Shown piece by piece: positions 16,114-25,435 of a stretch of DNA of 64,000 nt; the stretch's first letter is position 1, and each line of letters begins with the position of its first letter. The stretch spans positions 1-64,000 of the forward strand of contig NZ_VJYI01000026.1 in assembly GCF_008065375.1 (NCBI RefSeq), in the 5' to 3' direction. The notes below the pieces were generated by a model, which saw nothing but the letters and a program-made list of their open reading frames with translations, did not search any database and was not told the DNA's origin. Origin of the DNA: Nonomuraea sp. SYSU D8015 (GTDB taxonomy: Bacteria > Actinomycetota > Actinomycetes > Streptosporangiales > Streptosporangiaceae). Position numbers and translations under genes: made by a program.

Positions 16114-17574
16114 GTGCATCGACGTAAGTTCCTCACGGTCGCCGCCCTGTCCGGCTTGGCAGCGGCCTGTGGATCCGGTTCCGAGGCGAGGTCTTCGTCT
16201 CCGGCGGCCGCACTCGACTTCGCCAATCCGCTGCGGGTGCCCCCGCTTCTTCACCCCGAGCTGAGCAAGGACGGCGTACGACGCTTCGACCTGTCCATGC
16301 AGGCGGGCCGGACGCAAATCCTCGCCGGCAAGCAGACGCCCACCTGGGGTTTCAACGGAGCCTTCCTCGGCCCGACCCTGCGCGCCGGCCGCGGCGACAA
16401 GGTCCACATGGCCGTACGCAACGGGTTACCGGAGGTCAGCACCGTGCACTGGCACGGCATGCGCCTGCCGGCCCGGATGGACGGCGGCCCGCACCAGCCC
16501 ATCCAGCCAGGCACCGCCTGGACGCCGCGCTGGACCATCGACCAGCCCGCGGCCACCTCGTGGTATCACCCGCATCCCCATGGCACGACGGCTCGACACG
16601 TCTACCGCGGCCTGGCCGGGATGTTCATCCTCGACGACGACCTCGATCTCGATCTCCCCGCCGAGTACGGCGTCGACGACTTCCCGCTGATCCTGCAGGA
16701 CAAGAAGTTCGCCCCCGACGGCTCCTTCGACGGCGACCCGCTGAAGGGCACCTTCGGCATCCTCGGCGACCACATCCTCGTCAACGGCACCTACAACCCC
16801 CACCTGACCGTGACGACCGAGCGGGTGCGGTTCCGGGTGCTCAACGGCTCGAACGCGCGGATGTACAACCTGACCTTCGCCGACAAGCGCCGCTTCCACG
16901 TCATCGCCAACGACGGCGGCCTGCTCGGCGCCCCGGTCGAGGTCGAGGAGTTCTCACTCACCCCCGGCGAGCGCGCGGAGATCATCGTGGCCTTCGCACC
17001 CGGCGAGCAGGTGGTCCTGCGCAGCGTCGACAACGGCGTCGACATCGGCGAGGGCGACTTCGACCTGCTGAAGCTCATCGCCGCCAAGGACCTCAAGCCG
17101 ACTCCTGACGTCCCTGCCCGCCTGGCCCCTCTGACTCCCATCACCGCGCCCGCCGGCGCCAAGGTACGGCGCTTCAGGCTCAGCGGCCACGACGCCATCA
17201 ACGGCAAGGAGATGGACATGGCGCGCATCGACGAGGTCGTGCCCGCCGGCGCCATCGAGATCTGGGAGATCGAGAACAACGTCTACTCCCACAACTTCCA
17301 CATTCACGAGGTCGCCTTCCAGGTGCTGGAGACGGACGGCTCCCCGCCGCCCGCCTACGCCACCGGCTACAAGGACACCGTCTACGTGCCCGCCAAGAGC
17401 GTCGTGCGGCTCGCGGTCCAGTTCGGCGACTTCACCGACCCTGCCTCGCCGTACATGTACCACTGCCACATCCTCCGCCACGAGGACTCGGGCATGATGG
17501 GGCAATTCGTGATCGTCAAACCCGGTACCGAGAGTCAGGTGAACCTCAGCATCCCCACCCACACAGGGCACTGA
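16114..17574 (+). CDS. Multicopper oxidase lipoprotein (CueO/CotA/bilirubin-oxidase type)
   Basis: 486 aa from GTG 16114 (AGGA seven bases upstream); ATG 16081 is an alternative. A lipoprotein signal with LAAAC lipobox (C19) places it outside the membrane. All four copper-binding blocks are present: HWHG (112-115), HPHPHG (152-157), HNFHIHEV (393-400) and HCHILRHEDSGMM (450-462), whose Met is the axial type 1 ligand. Three cupredoxin domains, normal length. The likely role is oxidation of Cu(I) or phenolic substrates at the cell surface. The broken marR and its operator lie directly upstream. Confidence 0.92.
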   Translation: MHRRKFLTVAALSGLAAACGSGSEARSSSPAAALDFANPLRVPPLLHPELSKDGVRRFDLSMQAGRTQILAGKQTPTWGFNGAFLGPTLRAGRGDKVHMAVRNGLPEVSTVHWHGMRLPARMDGGPHQPIQPGTAWTPRWTIDQPAATSWYHPHPHGTTARHVYRGLAGMFILDDDLDLDLPAEYGVDDFPLILQDKKFAPDGSFDGDPLKGTFGILGDHILVNGTYNPHLTVTTERVRFRVLNGSNARMYNLTFADKRRFHVIANDGGLLGAPVEVEEFSLTPGERAEIIVAFAPGEQVVLRSVDNGVDIGEGDFDLLKLIAAKDLKPTPDVPARLAPLTPITAPAGAKVRRFRLSGHDAINGKEMDMARIDEVVPAGAIEIWEIENNVYSHNFHIHEVAFQVLETDGSPPPAYATGYKDTVYVPAKSVVRLAVQFGDFTDPASPYMYHCHILRHEDSGMMGQFVIVKPGTESQVNLSIPTHTGH

Positions 17575-18086
17575 TCAGGTCCGACCGGCATCTGGTCCGG
17601 GCGGCGGCCGCCTGTGCGCGCCGCCGCTGACCGGGCTCACGCGCCGGTCAGACGCCCAGAACTCCTGATCCAGGGGCAGGGCGGCCCTCGGTGAACCGCT
17701 TCCAGCAGGCCGCGCCCAACCACCTGCGGCATGTCAGGCAATTTGATGAAGACCCACTCGATGTCGTGCTTGCTGAGATCTTTGCCCCTCGAGCGTGAGC
17801 GTGGCCGTCACCAGCCAGGCCGTCCAGCTCAACCCGCCCTGCCCGCACATCGCGTTGATCCCGGCCTTCACCACCGCGCGCCGCCAGGTCCAGCGGCGGG
17901 TGGTGGCTGGCCTGCGCGACCAGCGTGGCCGCCCCCGAGGGTGCGTAGAAATCGCATCAATATTCAGGCTTCGGCCGTATGAATGCCGTCAAGAACGACC
18001 AAGGCTCCCAAAAGGCTGAGATTTGCTGGTTTTGAGCCGCCGGATAGGTGCGGCCGAAACAGGCATGTCCAGATCAAGGAGTGAGG
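17575..18086. other. Intergenic stretch without a supportable gene
   Basis: About 510 bp between the oxidase and the kdp operon. Short leftward open stretches exist (for example HDIEWVFIKLPDMPQVVGR around 17700-17770), but no start, ribosome site or known family is visible, so it may be a decayed gene. The right end must hold the kdp promoter. GTCAAGAACGACCAAG at 17988-18003 resembles the repeats before the permease gene at 30470-30550. Confidence 0.4.
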
Positions 18087-18170
18087 ATGACTGACGTCGT
18101 CTTCGTCGCCCTGACGATCGCGGTCTTCGTGGTTCTGGGGTGGGTCGTCAAGGCGGTGGAGCGGCTTTGA
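18087..18170 (+). CDS. 27-residue membrane peptide leading the kdp operon
   Basis: MTDVVFVALTIAVFVVLGWV continues to VKAVERL and a stop at 18168-18170. A single hydrophobic helix followed by positive charges implies an N-out/C-in bitopic peptide. AAGGAG lies five bases before the ATG. Its stop overlaps the TTG start of kdpF (TTGA), so translation is coupled. Similar short peptides are often left unannotated before kdpF in actinobacteria. A role in the Kdp complex is inferred from position only. Confidence 0.6.
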   Translation: MTDVVFVALTIAVFVVLGWVVKAVERL

Positions 18171-18256
18171 GCGCCGTCAATGCCGTCGGTCTCGTCGTGG
18201 TCGCCGGCCTGGTGGTCTTCATGGTGGCGGCGCTGCTGTTCCCGGAGCGGTTCTGA
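18167..18256 (+). CDS. kdpF: KdpF, small stabilising subunit of the K+ ATPase
   Basis: 29 aa: MSAVNAVGLVVVAGLVVFMV followed by AALLFPERF, the typical KdpF pattern with one membrane helix and a C-terminal FPERF-like end. TTG start overlapping the previous stop; its own stop overlaps the ATG of kdpA by one base (TGATG). KdpF stabilises the KdpABC complex in the membrane. Confidence 0.85.
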   Translation: MSAVNAVGLVVVAGLVVFMVAALLFPERF

Positions 18257-19905
18257 TGGCCGGGGCCCTGTTCGTCGCGTCCCTGCTGCTGGCCCTGGCC
18301 ATCAGTTACAAGCCGCTGGGCGACTACATGTTCCGGGTCTACACCGGCACCACGCATTCGCGGGTGGAGCGGGTGATCTACCGGCTGCTCGGTGTCGATC
18401 CGGACGGCGAGCAGCGCTGGGGCGTCTACGCACGTGGCGTGCTGGCGTTCTCGCTGGTCTCGGTCCTGTTCCTGTACGGCCTGCAGCGGCTGCAGAACCA
18501 CCTGTTCCTGTCTCTGGGGATGAAGCCGGTGGAACCGGCACTGGCCTGGAACACCGCGGTCAGCTTCGTTACCAACACCAACTGGCAGGCCTACTCCGGC
18601 GAGTCCACGATGGGCCATCTGGTGCAGACCGCGGGCCTGGCGGTGCAGAACTTCGTCTCGGCCGCCGTCGGCATGGCCGTGGCGATCGCCCTGGTGCGCG
18701 GCTTCGCCCGCACCAAGACCGACACCCTCGGCAACTTCTGGGTGGACCTGGTCCGCGGCACCATCCGCATCCTGCTGCCGATCTCGCTCGTCGCGGCGCT
18801 GCTGCTGGTGGCCGGCGGCGCCATCCAGACCTTCGGCGACCACTTCACGTGGACGACGCTCGCGGGGGGCGAGCAGACGTTCACCCCGGCCGCCGCGGCC
18901 TCGCAGGAGGCCATCAAGGACCTGGGCACGAACGGCGGCGGCATCTTCAACGTCAACTCGGCCCACCCGTTCGAGAACCCCACCTCATGGACGAACTGGC
19001 TCGAGATCTTCCTCCTGCTGGTGATCGCCTTCAGCCTGCCGCGCACGTTCGGCCGGATGGTCGGTGACAACCGGCAGGGCTACGCGATCGTGAGCGTGAT
19101 GGCGATCATCGCCCTGATCAGCCTCGGCGTCACCCAATGGGCGGAACTGTCCGCGGGCGGCACCGTGCCGCAGGCCATCGGGCAGGCGATGGAGGGCCGC
19201 GAGACGCGCTTCGGGGTGTCGAACTCAGGCATGTTCGCCTCCGCCACCACGCTCACGAGCACCGGGTCGGTGAACTCCTTCCACGACTCCTACACCGCGC
19301 TCGGCGGGGGTATGTTGATCTTCAACATGCTGCTCGGCGAGGTGGCCCCAGGCGGCGTCGGCTCGGGCCTGTACGGCATGCTGATCCTCGCGATGATCAC
19401 GGTGTTCGTGGCGGGCCTGATGGTCGGCCGCACGCCCGAATACCTGGGCAAGAAGGTCGGCGCCCGCGAGATCAAGCTGGCCTCGCTGTACTTCCTGGTC
19501 ACCCCGGTGCTGGTGCTGGTCGGCACAGCCGTGGCGATGGCGACCGAGACCGGCCGCGCGGCGATGTCGAACAGCGGTCCGCACGGCCTGTCGGAGATCC
19601 TGTACGCCTACACCAGCGCGTCCAACAACAACGGCTCCGCCTTCGCCGGCGTCAGTGTGAACACCCCCTTCCACAACACGACACTCGGGTTGTGCATGGC
19701 CTTCGGCCGTTTCCTGCCGATCGTTCTGGCCCTGGCCCTGGCCGGATCGCTGGCCCAGCAGGCACCGGTGCCCGCCTCCGTCGGCACGCTGCCCACGTAT
19801 CGGCCGCAGTTCGTCGGCATGGTGGTCGGCGTGACGATCATCCTGGTCGCGCTCACGTTCCTGCCGGCGCTGGCGCTCGGACCGCTCGCAGAAGGACTTC
19901 TCTGA
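18256..19905 (+). CDS. kdpA: KdpA, potassium-translocating subunit
   Basis: 549 aa, about ten hydrophobic segments, full length for the family (E. coli 557). Four pore-like repeats are visible, with selectivity-filter segments such as SFVTNTNWQAYSGES, NSAHPFENPTSWTN, SFHDSYTALGGGM and ASNNNGSAFAG. It belongs to the SKT superfamily of K+ channels and passes K+ to KdpB. Start fixed by overlap with kdpF; 3 bp before kdpB. Confidence 0.97.
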   Translation: MAGALFVASLLLALAISYKPLGDYMFRVYTGTTHSRVERVIYRLLGVDPDGEQRWGVYARGVLAFSLVSVLFLYGLQRLQNHLFLSLGMKPVEPALAWNTAVSFVTNTNWQAYSGESTMGHLVQTAGLAVQNFVSAAVGMAVAIALVRGFARTKTDTLGNFWVDLVRGTIRILLPISLVAALLLVAGGAIQTFGDHFTWTTLAGGEQTFTPAAAASQEAIKDLGTNGGGIFNVNSAHPFENPTSWTNWLEIFLLLVIAFSLPRTFGRMVGDNRQGYAIVSVMAIIALISLGVTQWAELSAGGTVPQAIGQAMEGRETRFGVSNSGMFASATTLTSTGSVNSFHDSYTALGGGMLIFNMLLGEVAPGGVGSGLYGMLILAMITVFVAGLMVGRTPEYLGKKVGAREIKLASLYFLVTPVLVLVGTAVAMATETGRAAMSNSGPHGLSEILYAYTSASNNNGSAFAGVSVNTPFHNTTLGLCMAFGRFLPIVLALALAGSLAQQAPVPASVGTLPTYRPQFVGMVVGVTIILVALTFLPALALGPLAEGLL

Positions 19906-19908
19906 CCC

Positions 19909-22038
19909 ATGTCGATCCAAGTACTGGAGTCGCCGAGCCAGACGCCGGCGCCCAAGGACGAGAACGGCCGGGTGGGCGGCGGCCTGCTCGACCCCAAGCA
20001 GATGATCCGGTCGCTGCCGGACGCGCTGCGCAAGCTCAACCCCGCGACGCTGTGGCGCAACCCGGTGATGTTCATCGTCGAGGTCGGCGCCGCTTTCACC
20101 ACGGTGCTGGCCGTCGCCGACCCGTCGTTCTTCGCCTGGGCGATCGTGGTGTGGCTGTGGCTGACGGTCGTGTTCGCGAACCTGGCCGAGGCGGTGGCCG
20201 AGGGGCGGGGAAAGGCGCAGGCGGCCACGTTGCGTGCGGCCAAGCGCGACACCACCGCCCGCCGGCTCAAGAGCCGCGACCAGCACACGCAGTGGGACGT
20301 GATCGGCGCGTCGGAGCTCCAGCAGGGCGACGTCGTGATCGTCGAGGCCGGGGAGATCATTCCCGGGGACGGCGAGGTGATCGAGGGCATCGCGAGCGTG
20401 GACGAGTCGGCCATCACCGGCGAGTCGGCGCCGGTGATCCGGGAGTCCGGCGGCGACCGCTCCGCGGTGACCGGCGGAACCAAGGTGCTGTCCGACAAGA
20501 TCATCGTCCAGATCACGCAGAAGCCGGGCGAGAGCTTCATCGACCGCATGATCGCCCTGGTGGAGGGCGCCGATCGGCAGAAGACCCCCAACGAGATCGC
20601 GCTCAACATCCTGCTCGCGGCGCTGACGATCATCTTTCTGGTCGCCACGGCCACGATGCAGCCGCTGGCCATTTACTCCAAGTCCATCAACCCCGGTGTG
20701 GGCGACTCGCTGGCATTGACCGCCGACGGCGTGTCCGGCATCGTGCTGGTGTCGCTGATCGTCTGCCTGATCCCGACCACGATCGGCGCGCTGCTGTCGG
20801 CCATCGGCATCGCCGGCATGGACCGCCTGGTGCAGCGCAACGTCCTGGCGATGAGCGGCCGCGCGGTCGAGGCGGCCGGCGATGTGTCCACGTTGCTGCT
20901 GGACAAGACCGGCACCATCACGCTCGGCAACCGGCAGGCGTCCGAGTTCGTCCCGGTCGACGGGGTGAGCGAGCGGGAACTGGCCGAGGCCGCCCAATTG
21001 TCGAGCCTGGCCGACGAGACCCCCGAGGGCCGCTCGATCGTCGTCTATGCCAAGAAGGCCTACGGGTTGCGCGAGCGTCAGCCGGGCGAGCTGGCCCATG
21101 CCGAGTGGGTGGCTTTCACCGCTCAGACCCGCATGTCCGGGGTGAACCTGGACGGTCGCGAGGTCCGGAAGGGTGCGGCGACCGCGGTGATGAAGTGGGT
21201 GCGCGACCACGGCGGCCACCCCACCGACGAGGTCGGCCATATGGTGGACGGCATCTCGGGCTCCGGCGGCACCCCGCTGGTCGTGGCCGAGAAGGGTCGC
21301 GTGCTCGGCGTGATCCACCTCAAGGACGTGGTCAAGGCCGGCATGCGGGAGCGCTTCGACGAGATGCGCCGCATGGGCATCCGCACCGTCATGATCACTG
21401 GCGACAACCCGCTGACCGCCCGTGCGATCGCCGACGAGGCCGGGGTGGACGACTTCCTGGCCGAGGCCACGCCGGAGGACAAGCTAGCTCTGATCAAGAA
21501 GGAGCAGGAGGGCGGCCGGCTGGTCGCGATGACCGGCGACGGCACCAACGACGCTCCCGCGTTGGCCCAATCGGATGTCGGCGTGGCGATGAACACCGGC
21601 ACGTCGGCGGCCAAGGAGGCCGGGAACATGGTGGACCTGGACTCCAACCCGACCAAGCTCATCGAGATCGTCGAGATCGGAAAGCAGCTGCTCATTACGC
21701 GGGGCGCGCTGACGACGTTCTCGATCGCGAACGACATCGCCAAGTATTTCGCGATCATCCCGGCGATGTTCGCGGCGGTCTATCCGGGCCTGGACGCGCT
21801 GAACCTCATGCGCCTGGCCAGCCCGCAGTCGGCCATCCTGTCCGCGGTCGTCTTCAACGCGCTGATCATCATCGCGCTGATCCCGCTCGCGCTCCGAGGT
21901 GTGCGCTACCGGCCTTCCAGCGCCTCCAAGTTGCTCTCGCGCAACCTGTACGTCTACGGCCTGGGCGGGATCGTCGTCCCCTTCGCCGGTATCAAGCTCA
22001 TCGATCTGCTGATTCAGTTCCTTCCGGGGATGTCATAA
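19909..22038 (+). CDS. kdpB: KdpB, P-type ATPase subunit
   Basis: 709 aa. TGES actuator motif (ITGESAPV), phosphorylation motif DKTGTIT with D332, hinge GDGTNDAPALAQSDVG, and the class IA membrane segment with NPTKLIEIVEIGKQ. Provides ATP-driven K+ transport together with KdpA. ATG immediately after kdpA, and the stop abuts kdpC. Nothing unusual. Confidence 0.98.
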   Translation: MSIQVLESPSQTPAPKDENGRVGGGLLDPKQMIRSLPDALRKLNPATLWRNPVMFIVEVGAAFTTVLAVADPSFFAWAIVVWLWLTVVFANLAEAVAEGRGKAQAATLRAAKRDTTARRLKSRDQHTQWDVIGASELQQGDVVIVEAGEIIPGDGEVIEGIASVDESAITGESAPVIRESGGDRSAVTGGTKVLSDKIIVQITQKPGESFIDRMIALVEGADRQKTPNEIALNILLAALTIIFLVATATMQPLAIYSKSINPGVGDSLALTADGVSGIVLVSLIVCLIPTTIGALLSAIGIAGMDRLVQRNVLAMSGRAVEAAGDVSTLLLDKTGTITLGNRQASEFVPVDGVSERELAEAAQLSSLADETPEGRSIVVYAKKAYGLRERQPGELAHAEWVAFTAQTRMSGVNLDGREVRKGAATAVMKWVRDHGGHPTDEVGHMVDGISGSGGTPLVVAEKGRVLGVIHLKDVVKAGMRERFDEMRRMGIRTVMITGDNPLTARAIADEAGVDDFLAEATPEDKLALIKKEQEGGRLVAMTGDGTNDAPALAQSDVGVAMNTGTSAAKEAGNMVDLDSNPTKLIEIVEIGKQLLITRGALTTFSIANDIAKYFAIIPAMFAAVYPGLDALNLMRLASPQSAILSAVVFNALIIIALIPLALRGVRYRPSSASKLLSRNLYVYGLGGIVVPFAGIKLIDLLIQFLPGMS

Positions 22039-22893
22039 ATGGACCGCATGCCCAGCTGGGTCCGCCAGCACGTGGCCGCGCTTCGGGCGCTGCTCGTGCT
22101 CACGGTGGTCACCGGCGTCATCTATCCCCTGGTCGCCACCGGCGTGGCCCAGGCACTGCTCAACGACAAGGCCAACGGCTCGCTGATCGAGAAGGACGGC
22201 AAGGTCGTCGGCAGCGCGCTCATCGGCCAGTCCTTCACCGACGCGAACGGCAACCCGATGAGGAGATACTTCCAGTCCCGCCCGTCCGCGGCCGGCGACG
22301 GCTACGACCCGACGTCCACGGCGGCCGGCAACCTCGGTCCCGAGGACGTCATCGACACGCTGCCGGACCCGAACGGCGCCGACGAGGCGGCCAAGGAAGG
22401 CAAGCAGTCGCTGCTCACCCGGGTATGCGCCCGGTCCAAGGCGGTCGGGGAGCTCGAAGGGGTCAGCGGCGCCCGCCCGTACTGCGCTCCAGACGGGGTC
22501 GGCGCAGTGCTGAAGGTGTTCCCGGACCGGGCTGTCAGCGTCAACCAGGCATGCCCTGCCACCCCCTTCATGCCGACATATGAAGGACTCAAGGTGGAGT
22601 GCGCCAAGCCCGGCGAGGACTACGCAGCCGGCAGAACCGTCCCGATCCGGGGCAACGCGGGCACCCCCTCCGTACCGGCCGACGCGGTCACGGCCAGCGG
22701 CTCAGGCCTCGACCCCGACATCTCCGCCGCCTACGCCGAGCTCCAGGCGCCCCGCGTGGCCAGAGAGCGCGGCCTTGCGGTCGAGCAGGTGAGAGCGTTG
22801 ATCGCCGAGCACACCACCGGCCGGGCGCTCGGCTTCATGGGCGAGCCTGCGGTCAACGTGCTCGAACTCAACCTCGCGCTCGACAGGGTCTGA
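22039..22893 (+). CDS. kdpC: KdpC, enlarged form
   Basis: 284 aa, against about 190 in E. coli. An N-terminal membrane helix (LRALLVLTVVTGVIYPLVAT) and the family core (YFQSRPSAAGDGYDPT) are present, as is the C-terminal ASGSGLDPDIS block followed by VARERGL. Between them, residues about 110-210 form an extra soluble region with several Cys (VCARS, YCAPDG, NQACPAT, VECAKPG) that could form disulfides outside the membrane. The stop is followed by G and the ATG of kdpD. Confidence 0.93.
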   Translation: MDRMPSWVRQHVAALRALLVLTVVTGVIYPLVATGVAQALLNDKANGSLIEKDGKVVGSALIGQSFTDANGNPMRRYFQSRPSAAGDGYDPTSTAAGNLGPEDVIDTLPDPNGADEAAKEGKQSLLTRVCARSKAVGELEGVSGARPYCAPDGVGAVLKVFPDRAVSVNQACPATPFMPTYEGLKVECAKPGEDYAAGRTVPIRGNAGTPSVPADAVTASGSGLDPDISAAYAELQAPRVARERGLAVEQVRALIAEHTTGRALGFMGEPAVNVLELNLALDRV

Positions 22894-22894
22894 G

Positions 22895-25435
22895 ATGCGC
22901 GGGCGGCTACGGGTCTACCTCGGGGCGGCACCGGGGGTCGGCAAGACGTACGCGATGCTGGGCGAGGGCCGCCGCGGCGTGGAACGCGGCCGGGACGTGG
23001 TCGTGGCGTTCGTCGAGACCCACGGCCGCCCGCGCACCGCCGCCATGCTGGAGGGCATGGAGGTCATTCCCCGCAAGACCCTTGTCTACCGGGGAGCCAC
23101 GTTCACCGAACTGAACGTGGACGCGGTCATCGCCCGCAAGCCCAAGGTGGCGCTGATCGACGAGCTCGCGCACACCAACGTGCCGGGCTCGAAGAACGAC
23201 AAGCGCTGGCAGGACATCGACGAGATCCTGGACGCCGGGATCGACGTGATCTCCACGGTGAACATCCAGCACCTGGAGTCGGTCAACGACGTCGTCCACC
23301 AGATCACCGGCATCCCGCAGCGCGAAACCGTACCGGACGAGGTGGTGCGGCGGGCGAACCAGATCGAGCTGGTCGACATGTCCCCCGAGGCGTTGCGCCG
23401 CCGCCTGGCGCACGGCAACGTCTACGCCCCCGAGAAGATCGACGCGGCGCTGTCGAACTACTTCCGCGTCGGCAACCTCACCGCACTGCGCGAGCTGGCC
23501 CTGCTGTGGGTGGCGGGCAAGGTCGACGAACAGCTCGACCGCTACCGCGCCGAACACGGCATCGCCGGCACCTGGGAGGCCCGCGAACGCGTGGTGGTGG
23601 CGCTGACCGGCGGCCCGGAGGGCGACACGCTGGTACGCCGGGCCGCCCGCATCGCCGCCCGCACCAAAGGCGCCGACCTGCTGGCCGTGCACGTCACCCA
23701 CTCCGACGGGCTGGCCGGCGCCGACCCGGCCAACCTGGCCCGCCAGCGCGCACTCGTGGAGAGCATGGGCGGCACCTACCACCAGGTCGTCGGCGACGAC
23801 ATCCCCCGCGCCCTGCTCGACTTCGCCCGCGGCGTCAACGCCACCCAGCTCGTCCTCGGCGCCTCGAGGCGGGGCCGCTTCGCCCAGATCCTCTCCCGCG
23901 GCGTAGGTGTGGAGACCACCGCCCTGTCCGGCCCCATCGACGTGCACCTGGTCACCCACGAAGAGGCCAAGAAGGGCCGCAGGCATCCGGACCGGTCCCG
24001 GGCCGCGTTGACCAGAAAGCGGCGGCTCGCCGGATGGGCCGTCGCCGTGACCGGCATGCCGCTGCTGACCGCCGCGCTCGTCCCGTTCCGCGATGTGCTC
24101 TCGCTGCCCAGCGAGATCCTGCTGTTCCTGTGCCTGGTCATCGGCGTCGCGCTGGTCGGCGGCACCTGGCCCGCGATCACGGCGGCGGTCGGCGGGTTCC
24201 TGCTGCTCAACTGGTTCTTCACCCCGCCCCTCTACACCTGGACCATCTCCGATCCGGAGAACTTCCTCGCCCTGATCGTGTTCGTCCTGGTGGCGACCGC
24301 GGTCAGCACGATCGTGGACCTCGGCGCCCGGCGCACCCGGGAAGCGGCCCGCGCCCGCGCGGACGCCGAGGTGCTGTCCACGCTGGCCGGGCACGTGCTG
24401 CGGGGCGAGGCCACCGCCCTGCCCTCCCTGCTTGGCCGTCTGCGCGAAACCTTCTCCCTGGACTCCGTCACCCTGCTCGAACGCCTCGGCGAGCCCACCC
24501 CCGACGACACCTCCGAACCCGCTGCCTGGCGCATCATCGCCACCTCCGGCTCCGCCCCCTGCACCGCCCCGGCTTCTGCCGACACCGACGTGACGATCAG
24601 CGACAAGCTCTTGCTGGCCGCCCGCGGGCGACTGCTCGACGCCAGCGACCGGCGCGTGCTGGAGGCCTTCGCCGCCGAGGCCGCCGTCGCGCTGCGCCAA
24701 GAACGCCTCCAGGCGGAGGCCGAACAGGCCAAACCCCTGGCCGAGGCCGACAAGATGCGCACCGCCCTGCTCGCCGCCGTCAGCCACGACCTGCGCACCC
24801 CGCTGTCGGCCGCCAAAGCCGCCGTCGAGAGCCTGCGCAGCCGCGACATCGACTGGACCCCCGAGGACCGCGACGAACTGCTGGCCACCGCCGACGAATC
24901 CCTGGACCGCCTGGACCGGCTCGTGGAGAACCTCCTCGACATGAGCCGCCTGCAGGCCGGCGTGCTCGGCCTCGCGCTCCAGCCCGTCGCCATGGACGAG
25001 ATCGTGCCCCGCGCCATCGACGACCTCGGCCCGCTGCGCGACCGCATCGACGGCGACATCCCCCTCGACCTGCCCGAGATCACCGCCGACCCGGCGCTGC
25101 TGGAGCGCGTGCTGGTCAACCTGATGACCAATGCCGTCCGCCACAGCCCCACGCACGAGAAGGTGCTGATCAACGCCAGCCGGCACGGCAACCTGGTCGA
25201 GATCCGCATCATCGACCGCGGCCCCGGCATCCCACCCGAACACCACGAGCGCGTCTTCCAGCCGTTCCAGCGGCTCGGCGACCGCCCCAACGGCACCGGC
25301 GTCGGCCTCGGCCTGGCCCTGTCACGCGGCCTCACCGAGGCCATGGGCGGCACCCTCGAACCCGAGGAGACACCAGGGGGAGGTCTCACGATGATCGTCA
25401 CGATGCCCGTCGACACCAAGGCGGCGACGCCATGA
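22895..25435 (+). CDS. kdpD: KdpD, K+-sensing histidine kinase
   Basis: 846 aa. N-terminal KdpD domain with Walker A GAAPGVGKT and B VALIDELAHTNVPG, then a Usp-like domain (VVVALTGGPEGDTLVRRA), four membrane helices around residues 370-480, a GAF-like linker, HisKA with H in VSHDLRTPLSAAK and HATPase (NLMTNAVRHSP, DRGPGIP, GTGVGLGLALSRG). Membrane sensor that phosphorylates KdpE under K+ limitation or osmotic stress. The TGA overlaps the kdpE ATG. Confidence 0.97.
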   Translation: MRGRLRVYLGAAPGVGKTYAMLGEGRRGVERGRDVVVAFVETHGRPRTAAMLEGMEVIPRKTLVYRGATFTELNVDAVIARKPKVALIDELAHTNVPGSKNDKRWQDIDEILDAGIDVISTVNIQHLESVNDVVHQITGIPQRETVPDEVVRRANQIELVDMSPEALRRRLAHGNVYAPEKIDAALSNYFRVGNLTALRELALLWVAGKVDEQLDRYRAEHGIAGTWEARERVVVALTGGPEGDTLVRRAARIAARTKGADLLAVHVTHSDGLAGADPANLARQRALVESMGGTYHQVVGDDIPRALLDFARGVNATQLVLGASRRGRFAQILSRGVGVETTALSGPIDVHLVTHEEAKKGRRHPDRSRAALTRKRRLAGWAVAVTGMPLLTAALVPFRDVLSLPSEILLFLCLVIGVALVGGTWPAITAAVGGFLLLNWFFTPPLYTWTISDPENFLALIVFVLVATAVSTIVDLGARRTREAARARADAEVLSTLAGHVLRGEATALPSLLGRLRETFSLDSVTLLERLGEPTPDDTSEPAAWRIIATSGSAPCTAPASADTDVTISDKLLLAARGRLLDASDRRVLEAFAAEAAVALRQERLQAEAEQAKPLAEADKMRTALLAAVSHDLRTPLSAAKAAVESLRSRDIDWTPEDRDELLATADESLDRLDRLVENLLDMSRLQAGVLGLALQPVAMDEIVPRAIDDLGPLRDRIDGDIPLDLPEITADPALLERVLVNLMTNAVRHSPTHEKVLINASRHGNLVEIRIIDRGPGIPPEHHERVFQPFQRLGDRPNGTGVGLGLALSRGLTEAMGGTLEPEETPGGGLTMIVTMPVDTKAATP

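Noticed and set aside
19137..22583. Very long rightward ORF of 1,148 codons across kdpA-kdpC
   Set aside because: Arg/Gly/Pro-rich translation in the wrong frame of well-conserved kdp genes; typical high-GC shadow frame. The same applies to 22907-25246 and 19225-21318 on the minus strand.
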